Shown here: piece by piece, positions 8,595-17,009 of the stretch
How positions within the stretch are numbered: the first letter of the stretch is position 1
Layout: every line of letters starts with the position of its first letter
Assembly (NCBI GenBank): GCA_002869895.2
Contig: NEWP02000010.1
Span: 28,251 to 92,250, forward strand
DNA: 64,000 nucleotides
DNA from: Nitrospira sp. CG24E
GTDB taxonomy: Bacteria; Nitrospirota; Nitrospiria; Nitrospirales; Nitrospiraceae
Direction of reading: 5' to 3'
Position numbers and translations under genes: made by a program
Notes under the pieces: model-generated
The model's database searches: none
Seen by the model: the letters and a program-made list of their open reading frames with translations, nothing else
What the model was told of the DNA's origin: nothing

Positions 8595-9155
8595 ATGGCT
8601 TCAAACGCCACTATTTTCAAAGCGACCCTGCACATCTCCGATATGGACCGCCAGTATTACGAGGACCATATTCTCACTCTGGCTCGCCATCCCTCTGAAA
8701 CCGACGAGCGTATGATGGTGCGTCTGCTGGCGTTTGCGCTGCACGCGCACGAAGCCCTGTCGTTCGGACGCGGACTTAGTGCCGAAGAAGAGCCTGCTCT
8801 TTGGCAGAAAGATTTGACCGGGGCCATTCAACAGTGGATCGAGGTCGGCCAGCCTGAAGAGAAAACCATTCGCCGCGCCTGTGGACGTGCGAAAGAGGTC
8901 TGCGTCTATACCTATGGAGGTCGTGGCGCCGACCAGTGGTGGGAGAAACAGATGACTACACTTAGCCGTCTGGAGAATCTGGCCGTCATGAATCTACCCC
9001 TGGACGGCAGCCAGGCCCTCGCCTCACTCGCACAGCCCAGCATGCAACTGCAATGCACCATTCAAGAGGGACAGATTTGGATGGCTGGTGGAGAGAACAG
9101 CGTGCACCTTGCATTGACGGTCTTAAAAAGCGCTTCCGGTCGACTTGCGCAATAA
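8595..9155 (+). CDS. yaeQ: YaeQ-family protein
   Basis: A 186-residue protein matching YaeQ over its length: ATIFKATLHISDMDRQYY at the start, HPSETDERMMVRLLAFAL, then LWQKDLTGAIQQWIEVGQP, and RACGRAKEVCVYTYG. YaeQ has a PD-(D/E)XK nuclease-like fold, and the Asp/Glu-rich segment around LTGAIQQWIEVGQPEEK corresponds to its putative active centre. Its function is not known, and activity in transcription or RNA turnover has been proposed for the family. ATG 8595 is followed at once by conserved sequence, so the start is secure. Confidence 0.88.
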   Translation: MASNATIFKATLHISDMDRQYYEDHILTLARHPSETDERMMVRLLAFALHAHEALSFGRGLSAEEEPALWQKDLTGAIQQWIEVGQPEEKTIRRACGRAKEVCVYTYGGRGADQWWEKQMTTLSRLENLAVMNLPLDGSQALASLAQPSMQLQCTIQEGQIWMAGGENSVHLALTVLKSASGRLAQ

Positions 9156-9194
9156 CGCTACCCTGCCTGCCGTGCTGAGGGAGAAGAGTCCGCG

Positions 9195-9590
9195 TTGAAT
9201 AAGAAGAAACGCATTTCTACAAGTGGTCCGCCGGATGCATGGATGAATCCCTTCGCAGCCTTCAAGAGCCTGGGCCTGACTCCGACTCCAGCGATGCAAC
9301 CTACGGCTGCCCCATGCGACGTGGTGTCCACCACAGCAAAAAAGAATCGAGGACGGGTGGACATCATTCGCCAGACTGCCCATCGCGGTGGTAAGACCGT
9401 GACGGTGATCACTGGTTTCACTGGCATCGGTCTAGCCGAAAAAGAGAAACTCGCGAAGGAGATGCAGAAGGGCTGCGGCGCCGGGGGGACGGTAAAAGAG
9501 GGGCGAATCGAAATTCAAGGCGACCAGTACGAGACAGTCGCTCGCATTCTGACCAACGCCGGTTTTCGTCCTGTGCGTGCTGGAGGATGA
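9195..9590 (+). CDS. yciH: SUI1/eIF1-family translation factor (YciH-like)
   Basis: A 131-residue protein that starts at TTG 9195, 39 bases after yaeQ. The C-terminal two thirds are the SUI1 domain: RGRVDIIRQTAHRGGKTVTV, ITGFTGIGLAEKEKLAKEMQ, GCGAGGTVKEGRIEIQGDQ, and the end ARILTNAGFRPV. Bacterial members influence start-codon selection in vitro, although the cellular role is unclear. The N-terminal 45 residues are proline-rich and variable. The distance to yaeQ suggests co-transcription. Confidence 0.88.
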   Translation: MNKKKRISTSGPPDAWMNPFAAFKSLGLTPTPAMQPTAAPCDVVSTTAKKNRGRVDIIRQTAHRGGKTVTVITGFTGIGLAEKEKLAKEMQKGCGAGGTVKEGRIEIQGDQYETVARILTNAGFRPVRAGG

Positions 9591-9741
9591 CAGGCGGGAC
9601 GAGCGAGACATGCGGGACTGGCGAGAGTTCGAGATTTTCGGAACTTCGAAATCCGAACGTCGAACTTCGGATCGCGCTTGTCGCGCTAGGTGTGCACGTC
9701 GCGCCTTTCCCGCATGTCTCGCCTGTCTTGCGTGTCCGTCG
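9589..9741. repeat. Long imperfect palindrome after the SUI1 gene
   Basis: Two exact 15-base arms (GCGAGACATGCGGGA at 9603-9617 and its reverse complement at 9708-9722) enclose a second, inner palindrome built from TTCGAACTTCGG-like units. The outer flanks extend the pairing imperfectly. The right arm is clearly related to the right arm of the element at 15686-15783 (shared CGCGC-TTTCCCGC and GTCTCGC). It starts at the gene's stop codon and fills most of the gap before 9832. Confidence 0.75.
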
Positions 9742-9831
9742 ATTGACTTCTTCCTCTACCCAGGGTACAGGTTGTATCGTGATTCAAACAGGGCTTGCGC
9801 AGCCTATATCCACCACTGAGAGGCAACCATC

Positions 9832-10008
9832 ATGAAGAACGTGGAGATGACCGTCGAAGGGACTTTATTGACCATCAAGGTAGATCTGTCCAAAGAGTTC
9901 GGGCCGTCCGCCTCGGGAAAAACGATCATCATTGCCTCGACTGAAGGAAATGTGACCATTCCAGATCGAACGGAGAAAGTGGGACTGAACGTATACAGGA
10001 AGAAATAG
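9832..10008 (+). CDS. Small conserved hypothetical protein, 58 residues
   Basis: The ATG at 9832 (MKNVEMTVEGTLLTIKVD) opens a compact, beta-rich protein: LLTIKVDLSKEFG, a glycine/serine turn (SASGKTIIIAS), then GNVTIPD and VGLNVYRKK at the end. I have the impression of a widespread small family with the core SASGKTIIIASTEGN, but its function is unknown. An AGAGGCA purine stretch lies 9-15 bases upstream. It is easily overlooked because of its size. Confidence 0.7.
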   Translation: MKNVEMTVEGTLLTIKVDLSKEFGPSASGKTIIIASTEGNVTIPDRTEKVGLNVYRKK

Positions 10009-10145
10009 TCTGCGGTCGAAGACCGCCCTTCCGGCTTTGCTTGTCGATTGGATAGGTACGCGCAACTAACAAGGTCCGTTTCACGCTGTTGAGAACTGAG
10101 CTGACATCATGACTTCAGGAAGGTGGAAGGCGTATACTGGCTGCC

Positions 10146-10445
10146 GTGAGCAATCTAGCCAAGTTTGACGTGGTTCGCCTCTACCTGCGCCAGCAATTCC
10201 CCAAACACCTCATCACCGATTCTCAAGATGGAACCCGTCGGGCCCAGATCTTCCGTGTCGATGGACCTCACGGCCATCCCCTCCACTACGCAGTCATCGG
10301 ACTCGATTTCCTCCTCGATCAGACGACCGAAAGCCTCCAGGAAGTTCTTGTGTCATCCAGCTTGGGGGACAAATTAAGGAATGCTGGAGCGTCAGCTGTC
10401 ATGGTCACCAAAACCGGGATCATGGTGAAGACAACATCGCCGTAA
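10146..10445 (+). CDS. Hypothetical protein, 99 residues
   Basis: A GTG start at 10146 gives MSNLAKFDVVRLYLRQQFP, a mixed alpha/beta protein with RAQIFRVDGPHGHPLHYAVI, a helix (ESLQEVLVSSSLGDKLRNAG) and a final strand (SAVMVTKTGIMVK). It has no signal, membrane span or metal motif. I do not recognise the family. The internal pattern (strands flanking a long helix) looks like one small globular domain. Confidence 0.5.
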   Translation: MSNLAKFDVVRLYLRQQFPKHLITDSQDGTRRAQIFRVDGPHGHPLHYAVIGLDFLLDQTTESLQEVLVSSSLGDKLRNAGASAVMVTKTGIMVKTTSP

Positions 10446-10615
10446 GCCGGTTATAGCTGACGGACGTTACCTCATCAGGCCCGCAACATCACCAGCAGGA
10501 GCAACCATTCTTACGTCTGTCCTCAAAGGAGGCCTCTCCAAAGCAAGATGGTCTAACCGGTTGGTTCGATTCTTACAGTAGAAAAAGGCATCCAGATGAG
10601 TCGTACGGAATGAAG

Positions 10616-10657
10616 AGCGGCTTGGAACATGTCCTTCGACATGTTCGACAAGCCGCT
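10616..10657. repeat. Strong hairpin, 18-bp stem
   Basis: AGCGGCTTG and GAACATGTC (10616-10633), loop CTTC, then GACATGTTC, a GA bulge, and CAAGCCGCT (10638-10657). The stem is complete on both sides of the bulge. It lies downstream of the convergent small gene at 10682-10780, so it may act as a terminator, although it lacks a T-run. It may equally be a dispersed palindrome. Confidence 0.6.
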
Positions 10658-10681
10658 GATGCACATCGATGGGCAGGCGTA

Positions 10682-10780
10682 TTACCCCCGCTGCTTGGCA
10701 ACCTTATCGGCTCGCTTTTCCTTCGCCGTTTTGGCCGGCTTTTTCTTCGTCGCCTTCTTCTGCGTCATCCCTTTAGCCAT
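10682..10780 (-). CDS. Very small lysine-rich protein, 32 residues
   Basis: The frame from ATG 10780 reads MAKGMTQKKATKKKPAKTAK and ends KEKRADKVAKQRG, with GGAGAG six or so bases before the start. More than a third of the residues are Lys or Arg, with a KPAK motif like histone-H1-type tails. I think similar short basic proteins occur in other bacteria, but I cannot name a family. Nucleic-acid binding is the obvious guess. The opposite strand has a longer but non-coding-looking frame. Confidence 0.6.
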   Translation of the reverse strand: MAKGMTQKKATKKKPAKTAKEKRADKVAKQRG

Positions 10781-10982
10781 TGCGTCTCTCCTCTACTTGT
10801 GTGGTTGAGTGATAGTGACCTGCGACGCACTCGCCGCCCCCACTTCATACCCCAATCACCGGAAAAATGGAATAGGGCATCCGACGTTTCGCTCTCGATT
10901 GACTTCGCTTCTTCCCCACTGTACAGCTTGCACCGTTCGGACAATCTGTTTTGTCAGACGGAAGTTGCAACGGAGGTACAGC

Positions 10983-11237
10983 ATGGGAAATCCAGAGGGC
11001 CATAAGGAACGGGAAGGGTTCGCCGATGCAATCAATCGCGCGGCATTCGGCAACGAGCGTGTGCTGTTGCGCCGTCGTGGCCGGGCAGTTGCCGCCGTGG
11101 TGCCGCTCAGTGACTTACGGCTCTTGCAAGCGTTGGAAGATCGCATCGATCTCGTCGATGCCCGCGCGGCCTTAGCCCAGGCAAACAAAAAGGGCGCCCA
11201 GTCGCTCGATGCCATCTTGAAAGAGCTGGGTGTCTGA
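10983..11237 (+). CDS. Type II antitoxin, PHD/YefM family
   Basis: An 84-residue protein from ATG 10983 with GGAGG just upstream. The pattern HKEREGFADAINRAAFGNER, RRRGRAVAAVVPLSDLRLL followed by a long acidic helix (ALEDRIDLVDARAALAQANK) is typical of Phd/YefM antitoxins, whose N-terminal half binds operator DNA and whose C-terminal helix wraps the toxin. Its stop at 11235-11237 is followed at once by the toxin start, so the two are translated in tandem. The pair is probably autoregulated. Confidence 0.8.
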   Translation: MGNPEGHKEREGFADAINRAAFGNERVLLRRRGRAVAAVVPLSDLRLLQALEDRIDLVDARAALAQANKKGAQSLDAILKELGV

Positions 11238-11507
11238 TTGCACCAGTCTAGCTTCACAATTTTCTTGGCTCCTCCTGCCGAGCAACAACTCCATGCAGTC
11301 GCCGAGCCCCGCCGAAAAATTCTCCTGAAACAGTTCCAGGCACTCCGTACCAACCCTCGTCCCCCAGGTGTCGAAACAATCGATGGGATGGACCATCTCT
11401 ATCGAATTCGTGAGGGCGACGCTCGTGTGATCTATACGATACGGGGTCAGGAGATCCTCATACTTGCCAGCAAGAACAGCCCATACATGGATGGCCCTCT
11501 CTCTTGA
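11238..11507 (+). CDS. Type II toxin, RelE/ParE family
   Basis: TTG at 11238 directly abuts the antitoxin stop. The 89-residue protein has the RelE fold order: FTIFLAPPAEQQLHAV, RRKILLKQFQAL, a GVETIDGMDHLYRIREGDARV segment with the conserved basic residues in the beta sheet, and IYTIRGQEILILASKNS. RelE-like members cleave ribosome-bound mRNA, and ParE-like ones attack gyrase. The YRIREGDARVIY segment favours the RelE side, but this is not decisive. Confidence 0.82.
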   Translation: MHQSSFTIFLAPPAEQQLHAVAEPRRKILLKQFQALRTNPRPPGVETIDGMDHLYRIREGDARVIYTIRGQEILILASKNSPYMDGPLS

Positions 11508-11518
11508 ACGGCTTCGGT

Positions 11519-12700
11519 TTATTCTCCTCGCTCAATCTCATGATAATAGGACTCCAAGATCTGCTTCCTGGCTGGTTCGACAATCACCAACTGACGTTGA
11601 TCCAGGCTGTTGGCGCAATAGAGATAGACTCCTTCCTCTGACTGCCCAATTTCGACATGCAATTGACGACCATCTGCTTCTTTTCTGGTAGTCTCTTTGA
11701 AGATATGCCTCTTGTGCAACTGCTCCCACGCCTGCTGCGCGGAAGGACAATGGCTCTCATAGAGCGGCATGTCAGGATGGGCTAATCCAGTCACCAGCTC
11801 CGTAGGATCGAAGGGACGACCCTCGTCTGGGTCAGGCAATTCATTCCATTGAATGCTGCGAAACGCTCCCTTCCCCAGTACAAAGAATGGCCCATCGTCG
11901 ACGATTTCTTCGACAAGATTGTACCGGATCAATTCCGGCTGCTCGATCAAGCCAAGATCCCGTGCAGCCAAGGCCCGCTGGAACGGAATTCGTCGTGACA
12001 ACTGTCGGGTTTTTTCACAGACGACCATGCGCCCGTGTGCAGCGAGCAGATCGTTCAGGCAGTCGAGCTTGGGGCCGATCCCTGTCCGCCGCTCAAAATC
12101 CGCTTGATGCTGATTTTCTGCGGCGCGCTCGAAGGTCTTCCAGCTGTGACTGGGAATGCCGGGATCCTGTTCAGCCTGCACGAGGGCATGTGTGGCAAGG
12201 ATCAAATCGGCGGAGTGAGCAGCAGCTAGATCCGTACAATCGAGACATTCGAACCGTACATTCGTCAGGCCGAGCGCTCTGGTTTGTTCCCGGGCTCGTG
12301 CAATCGAAGCTGGTGAGCGATCCACTCCCACAATAGTCTTGTTGGGAAACTGCCTGGCGTAGAATGTTGTGAGAATACCGACCCCGCAGCCAACATCGAG
12401 TATGGACTGGGCTTCACCGATGCGATCCGCCACCCGTGCACCAATGGCCAGATAATAGTCGTACTGTTGGCTATACAGAACCGGCAAGATTCTTGGCTGT
12501 GCAGTGGCATCGTAGAACGAGATCTCGTCGGCAGTGGATCCACGGCGTTTCTGCTCCATCAGCCGATGCAAGGTGGTGAGCTCCGCAAGAGAGAGAACCT
12601 GCCGCTGCCACTGAAAATAGGCTTCATCGGAGGCGAACTGCCGGAGCCCCCACCAAGCCAGGTGCGAATGCAGCAAGTGTAATAGTGCGTCGTTGCTCAT
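11519..12700 (-). CDS. SAM-dependent methyltransferase, class I
   Basis: A 393-residue protein from ATG 12700 (MSNDALLHLLHSHLAWWG). A longer frame exists, but the upstream residues are not convincing. Residues about 110-230 hold a Rossmann SAM-binding domain: motif I ILDVGCGVGILT, an acidic end of strand two in IVGVDRSPASI, and RFECLDCTDLA. The flanking N- and C-terminal regions are about 100 and 150 residues and match nothing I know. The substrate is unknown. It is convergent with the toxin gene, with only 11 bases between the stops. Confidence 0.75.
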   Translation of the reverse strand: MSNDALLHLLHSHLAWWGLRQFASDEAYFQWQRQVLSLAELTTLHRLMEQKRRGSTADEISFYDATAQPRILPVLYSQQYDYYLAIGARVADRIGEAQSILDVGCGVGILTTFYARQFPNKTIVGVDRSPASIARAREQTRALGLTNVRFECLDCTDLAAAHSADLILATHALVQAEQDPGIPSHSWKTFERAAENQHQADFERRTGIGPKLDCLNDLLAAHGRMVVCEKTRQLSRRIPFQRALAARDLGLIEQPELIRYNLVEEIVDDGPFFVLGKGAFRSIQWNELPDPDEGRPFDPTELVTGLAHPDMPLYESHCPSAQQAWEQLHKRHIFKETTRKEADGRQLHVEIGQSEEGVYLYCANSLDQRQLVIVEPARKQILESYYHEIERGE

Positions 12701-12839
12701 TGAGCCAGCCTCAGCGCGCCTGCTCAAAACGTTTTCCAGCGAGGCCGCAAGGAGCACGAACCACGAGGCGTACACGGTGAGGGTACGTTGAGTGTTTCGG
12801 ACGACTGAGAACGAAACTGGAGAGCGTTTTCAGCAGGCA

Positions 12840-14204
12840 CTACGGTCGTTTGAGCATGATCGCATCAAAATAGGTCTCCGGCACAGGATGCGGGTAACGG
12901 AGTTGGCCTGACCCAAAGGCGACATACTTCTCGCAAGTCAATTGCGCAAGGCCGATCGGACCCTTGGCATGGAGACGTGAGCTACTAAGCCCGATATCCC
13001 CGCCCATCCCGTAACTATCGCCCGCATTCAGCCGTGACGATGCATTGACGAGCACTGCGCTGGCATCCACTTCACGCGTGAACCGCATGGCCGCCTGATA
13101 GCTCGTGGTTGCGATGACGGCCGTCAGGCAGAGCCCTTGCGCCACAATATGCTCCAGCGCCTCATCCAAGTTGGCGACCATTTTGACGGCCAGCACCGGC
13201 CCCTGAAATTGTGTGCGCCAATCCTCCTCTTTTGCCGGGACGATCGAGGTATGCCCGGTCATGGCCATTTGGCCCATCAGGGCCATCGTCTTGGGACAAG
13301 CCCGCACCTCGATCTTAAACTCTTCGAGCATACGGTTGATCAGAGGAGGTAAGAACTGCCGCCCTATGACCTGTTGCACGAGCAAGGTGTCGAGCGAGTT
13401 CGACGCGGCAGCCATCTGCACTTTGGAATTGATCGCCACGTTTTGAGCCAGCGGCATATCGGTGTCGGCATCCACATACATCTGAGTGAGCCCTCCGTCG
13501 AAGCAGAGTACCGGCATCTTCGCCTGCTCGATGACCGCTTTGCGGAGACCGGCGCCTCCACGCGGAATAATGGCATCGAGACTCCTGCCGGACCTGATGA
13601 GTTCGACTGCCACTTCTTTGTCAGGCCGTTCGACGATGATCCATGCGCCGACCGGCACTCCATTCTGTTCCGCTGCGTCGCTCAAGCAGACCCCGATAGC
13701 CTGCTGGGTCAGGCTCCATTCAGGGGCGCCGCGAAACACACAGAGGTTGCCGGACTTGAAGCACAGCCCGATCGATTCCACAGTGACGAGCGGACTCAGT
13801 TCCGACACAACCCCGATCACCCCGATCGGGACGCGAACACGGCTGACTTGCAATCCATTCGGCTGTTCCCACCTTGAAGTGACGGCGCCGACCGGATCAG
13901 GCAGCTCCGCAATCATGCGCAGGCGATCAGCCATCTCCTTAATATGGTCCGCCGTCAGACGCACACGAGCCACAGCAGCTTTCATGCGATCTTTCATGAC
14001 ATCGGCTTCAAAGGACTTCCCGACCGCATCCACATCTTTTTCGTTCGCCGCGAGGATCTTTTTCTCGTCGGCAGCCAATCGATCCGCCATCGCATAGAGC
14101 GTTTTGTTTTTAATAGGGCCCGGTAGAAGCGAGACAGTCCGCACGACTTCCCTGCATTCTTTCAATAGCTTATCGATATAAATCTTAGCTGGAACTTCAG
14201 CCAT
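12840..14204 (-). CDS. ProA-like protein lacking the catalytic cysteine
   Basis: A 454-residue protein of the glutamate-5-semialdehyde dehydrogenase (ProA) family within the aldehyde dehydrogenase fold. Family landmarks are present but shifted: RVPIGVIGVVSELSPLVTV (canonical ...VYEARPNVTV), CFKSGNLCVFRGA, DAIIPRGGAGLRKAVIEQA, and KVQMAAASNSLDTLLVQQ. In ProA the last motif carries the catalytic Cys (…CN…). Here the residue is Ser268 (codon TCG at 13403-13401). It probably cannot perform the normal acyl-enzyme chemistry, so it may be a paralogue with a new role. No proB is nearby. Start at ATG 14204. Confidence 0.8.
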   Translation of the reverse strand: MAEVPAKIYIDKLLKECREVVRTVSLLPGPIKNKTLYAMADRLAADEKKILAANEKDVDAVGKSFEADVMKDRMKAAVARVRLTADHIKEMADRLRMIAELPDPVGAVTSRWEQPNGLQVSRVRVPIGVIGVVSELSPLVTVESIGLCFKSGNLCVFRGAPEWSLTQQAIGVCLSDAAEQNGVPVGAWIIVERPDKEVAVELIRSGRSLDAIIPRGGAGLRKAVIEQAKMPVLCFDGGLTQMYVDADTDMPLAQNVAINSKVQMAAASNSLDTLLVQQVIGRQFLPPLINRMLEEFKIEVRACPKTMALMGQMAMTGHTSIVPAKEEDWRTQFQGPVLAVKMVANLDEALEHIVAQGLCLTAVIATTSYQAAMRFTREVDASAVLVNASSRLNAGDSYGMGGDIGLSSSRLHAKGPIGLAQLTCEKYVAFGSGQLRYPHPVPETYFDAIMLKRP

Positions 14205-14305
14205 TGTTTCCTCGTTACCATGAACCCTTCATGAATAATGCGGGCTAGGGCTCAAAAAATATCGGCGACTATACCACGCGGTTTTTTCACAGGTAAAGCA
14301 GGGGG

Positions 14306-14397
14306 GATGGGGCCTGAGGATCTTCCGTGCTCGCGCAACGCGCGGCCTCAGAAGGCCCTCGTTGGACGCGCGCAGTAGAAGATCCACAGCCCCCATC
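14306..14397. repeat. Core-conserved hairpin element, copy 1
   Basis: The 20-base arms 14306-14325 and 14378-14397 pair at 17 positions. Between them lies a core GTGCTCGCGCAACGCGCGG … CCTCGTTGGACGCGCGCAGT that is almost identical to the core at 24032-24124, although the arms differ completely in sequence and are self-complementary in each copy. The rest of the gap to 14615 (between the ProA-like gene and the aldolase) contains GCTTCACGCTTCACG direct repeats near 14519 and a partial match to the 43296 palindrome near 14548-14585. Confidence 0.75.
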
Positions 14398-14615
14398 TCT
14401 AAAAGGTGGGTGAGAATGTTTCGCGCAGTGAAGGACAGTCCGGCGACTCCCTTTGAAGACGAAGTGGGGAACAATGAACTCAGAACCTTCGCCTGTCCCG
14501 CACGAATAACGATATACGCTTCACGCTTCACGGGTGTCGAGAACGATGCTGGCGGACTTTCTAAACAGCCTGCTAGAATGCGACGACTCACTCTTGTCAA
14601 CCTGTAGGACCTCAT

Positions 14616-15647
14616 ATGATCGACCTGCGGAGCGATACGGTCACCAAGCCCACAGAAGCCATGCGAGCGGCAATGGCCCGAGCGGACGTGGGAGACGATG
14701 TCTATGGCGAAGATCCCACCGTCAATCGTCTCCAAGAAATGATGGCCGCCATGTTTGGGAAAAAAACCGCGCTCTTGGTGCCGTCCGGCACGATGGCCAA
14801 TCAACTGGCCATACGCCTCCATACACAGCCGGGCCAGGAAGTCATCGTCGAGAGCAAGGCGCATATTGTCCGGTATGAGCAGGGCGCAGCAGGAGCGCTG
14901 GCAGGCGTCCAACTCCATTGGATCGTGGGAGATCGGGGCCTCATCTCAGCCGAGCAGGTGGAAGCGGCGATCCGCCCTAAGGAGCCCCATACGATTCAAA
15001 CAGGGCTGATCTGCATCGAAAACACCCATAACAGCGGGGGCGGGACCATTTATCCGCTGGCAACGATTGAACGGATTCGTGCAGTGGCAACAACCCATGG
15101 CATCCCGATGCATTTAGATGGGGCACGCCTGTTCAATGCCATCGCCGCAACCTCACTCCCTCCTGCATCCTATGCCCAACATTTCGACAGCCTCTCAGTC
15201 TGCCTTTCGAAAGGACTTGGAGCGCCGGTCGGCTCGGTTCTCATGATGAACGATCTGACACTTCTTGAGAAAGCCAAGCGGGTACGGCGTATGTATGGCG
15301 GCGCAATGCGGCAAGCCGGCATTCTCGCCGCCGCCGGCATCTATGCCCTCGAACACCATATCGAACGATTGCAAGAAGACCACGACCACGCCAAGCAGCT
15401 GGCACGACGACTACAACAGATTTCGACGGTTCGAATCAGCCCTCACGACGTCGACACGAATATCGTCATCTTCGATGTCATCGGTCACCGTTTGGCTCCT
15501 CCGGCAATCGTTGCCGCCTTGAAGAAAGAGGGGGTCTTGATCAATGCGATCGGTGGAGAAAGTTTTCGCGCCGTCACTCATCTGGATATCTCCAATTCTA
15601 TGGCCGACGAGGCCTGTGCGATCTTTACCCGTGTGTTGGCGGTCTAG
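14616..15647 (+). CDS. ltaE: Low-specificity L-threonine aldolase
   Basis: A 343-residue PLP enzyme that splits L-threonine or allo-threonine into glycine and acetaldehyde. The sequence starts with the diagnostic [13 protein letters not shown] and contains [13 protein letters not shown], the phosphate-cup PSGTMANQ (56-63), HLDGAR with the PLP-binding Asp (166-171), and the Schiff-base Lys199 in [13 protein letters not shown]. Length and order are normal for the family. It is transcribed alone between two repeat-bearing gaps. Confidence 0.95.
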   Translation: MIDLRSDTVTKPTEAMRAAMARADVGDDVYGEDPTVNRLQEMMAAMFGKKTALLVPSGTMANQLAIRLHTQPGQEVIVESKAHIVRYEQGAAGALAGVQLHWIVGDRGLISAEQVEAAIRPKEPHTIQTGLICIENTHNSGGGTIYPLATIERIRAVATTHGIPMHLDGARLFNAIAATSLPPASYAQHFDSLSVCLSKGLGAPVGSVLMMNDLTLLEKAKRVRRMYGGAMRQAGILAAAGIYALEHHIERLQEDHDHAKQLARRLQQISTVRISPHDVDTNIVIFDVIGHRLAPPAIVAALKKEGVLINAIGGESFRAVTHLDISNSMADEACAIFTRVLAV

Positions 15648-15685
15648 CCTGAAAACGCGTTCCTCGTGAAGTGTGAATCGTTATG

Positions 15686-15783
15686 CATTCGAGACTCGCG
15701 AGAAAAGTGGGACGGGTCGGAAGTCTCATCTACCCGAATCTCGCCTGTCGCGCTTTTCCCGCCAGTCTCGCTCGTCTCGCGTG
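15686..15783. repeat. Imperfect palindrome related to the 9589 element
   Basis: The left arm around 15689-15720 (CGAGACTCGCGAGAAAAG …) pairs over about 32 positions, with roughly ten mismatches, to the right arm ending CAGTCTCGCTCGTCTCGCG at 15783. The right arm matches the right arm of the 9589-9741 palindrome (CGCGC-TTTCCCGC, GTCTCGC, GTCT-GCGTG), so these two gaps carry copies of one family. Confidence 0.65.
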
Positions 15784-15848
15784 AATCAGGCATCTGCTCA
15801 TTGACACATCCCCCACTGAAATCTAGAATGCCGCGTGATGGAGCATCC

Positions 15849-16076
15849 ATGCCGCTAGACGTTGTGTCGTTCAAACAGATCGGCCAGATCCTTGGAGTCA
15901 CCGACTCGCTTGGGCTCAACCGGGAATGGGTCGAAATCCCCTTGTCCCCGGAAAGCCCAGGAGTGGTCAGGCGATTGACCAACGGAAAATTGGAAATTGT
16001 CGTCGATGCGGATCAACCGTTCGAGGACTGGTTACAATCGCTCCCGAAACACATTCAGCTCATACAGAAAGCCTAA
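15849..16076 (+). CDS. Hypothetical protein, 75 residues
   Basis: ATG 15849 has GGAG six bases upstream and gives MPLDVVSFKQIGQILGVTDS. An in-frame ATG at 15828 is possible but lacks such a site. The middle (WVEIPLSPESPGVVRRLTNG) and the end (PFEDWLQSLPKHIQLIQKA) look like a small alpha/beta protein. It ends three bases before the nucleotidyltransferase start, so the two are very probably co-translated. I do not recognise the family. Confidence 0.5.
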   Translation: MPLDVVSFKQIGQILGVTDSLGLNREWVEIPLSPESPGVVRRLTNGKLEIVVDADQPFEDWLQSLPKHIQLIQKA

Positions 16077-16078
16077 CA

Positions 16079-16864
16079 ATGGATAGCCCCGTCGCTCAGC
16101 CTGTTCCCACGTCAGAAGAATTGAAGGCAGAACTCTTGGCGATGCCCGAGCCGCCGGAGCAGCCGGACCCGATCGACGAGCCGGGATTTGAGGATCTTGT
16201 CGCGATTGCTGTGCGCCATGTCCGTGGCCGTCGTGGAGGCGATCTCGTCAGTGTCATCCTGGTGGGATCCAGCGTCAGACGCGCCATCACCTCTCATAGC
16301 GATATCGATCTCATTGCCCTTGTCAAAGGACAGGCCGACGGTCACGAAATCGTCCGTGTCGCCGATCGTCTGGCCGATATCCGCTATCGCGGACATCAAG
16401 AATTCGAGGAGGACCTCCCCTACTCCCCTCGTCTCCCCTCTCTCCTGCGGAAAGCCCGCATCCTGTTCGACCACGAGAGCATCGGCGCGAAGCTGATCGA
16501 ACGGGCCAACCATCGGTTCAGACAGGGGCCGCCCCCTGTCAGCATCAATGAGCAGATTCGGATGAAAGCAGAGTGTTTCCATTGGCTGGGAAAGGCCCGG
16601 GATCTGGCGGACAAACCGGCGACTGCCCAATACCTGCTCTCCATTTTCTTCGATGACGTCGTGAGCGCATTCTTCCGGCTACGGGGCTTTTGGCTGACTG
16701 CGCCGGCGGAGGCGCCCAAGTTCATGGCCTCGCGCGATGCGGAGCTGGGCGACCTGGCCGGGCGCTTCCTCACTGCAGGCACCTTGCCGGAACGGCTCAA
16801 CTTTGGCCGCGACCTCGCCGATATTCTATTTAAGGACGTACCGAATCCTGCCAGAATCGACTGA
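16079..16864 (+). CDS. Nucleotidyltransferase-domain protein (Pol-beta-like)
   Basis: A 261-residue protein from ATG 16079. Residues about 55-80 carry the Pol-beta nucleotidyltransferase signature: LVSVILVGSSVRRAITSHSD followed by IDLIAL, giving the GSxxR…SDIDL pattern with both metal-binding Asp residues. The C-terminal two thirds are helical (RMKAECFHWLGKARDLAD), resembling the HEPN-like helical domain that often accompanies minimal nucleotidyltransferases, here perhaps fused. The substrate is unknown. It is preceded three bases upstream by the 75-residue protein, which is not an obvious HEPN toxin. Confidence 0.75.
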   Translation: MDSPVAQPVPTSEELKAELLAMPEPPEQPDPIDEPGFEDLVAIAVRHVRGRRGGDLVSVILVGSSVRRAITSHSDIDLIALVKGQADGHEIVRVADRLADIRYRGHQEFEEDLPYSPRLPSLLRKARILFDHESIGAKLIERANHRFRQGPPPVSINEQIRMKAECFHWLGKARDLADKPATAQYLLSIFFDDVVSAFFRLRGFWLTAPAEAPKFMASRDAELGDLAGRFLTAGTLPERLNFGRDLADILFKDVPNPARID

Positions 16865-17009
16865 CAGGACTTGGAAGTTGATCGGCAGACTGCTGTCGCC
16901 TAGACATATCAGTGAGCACTCGATCCAGGTCTGAACAGCCATCAGGCCCTTCACAGAGAGCCTGATCCATCGGTCCAGTCCAGTCATGACCGTACCAGAA
17001 GGAGCCACT

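Noticed and set aside
10610..11005. A 131-residue plus-strand frame rich in Arg, Leu and Phe.
   Set aside because: It runs antisense through the 32-residue Lys-rich gene and ends inside the antitoxin; its composition is that of a shadow frame, and it has no ribosome site.
14229..14918. A 229-residue minus-strand frame opposite the start of the threonine aldolase.
   Set aside because: It overlaps a convincing enzyme gene and a non-coding hairpin, and its sequence shows no domain-like pattern.
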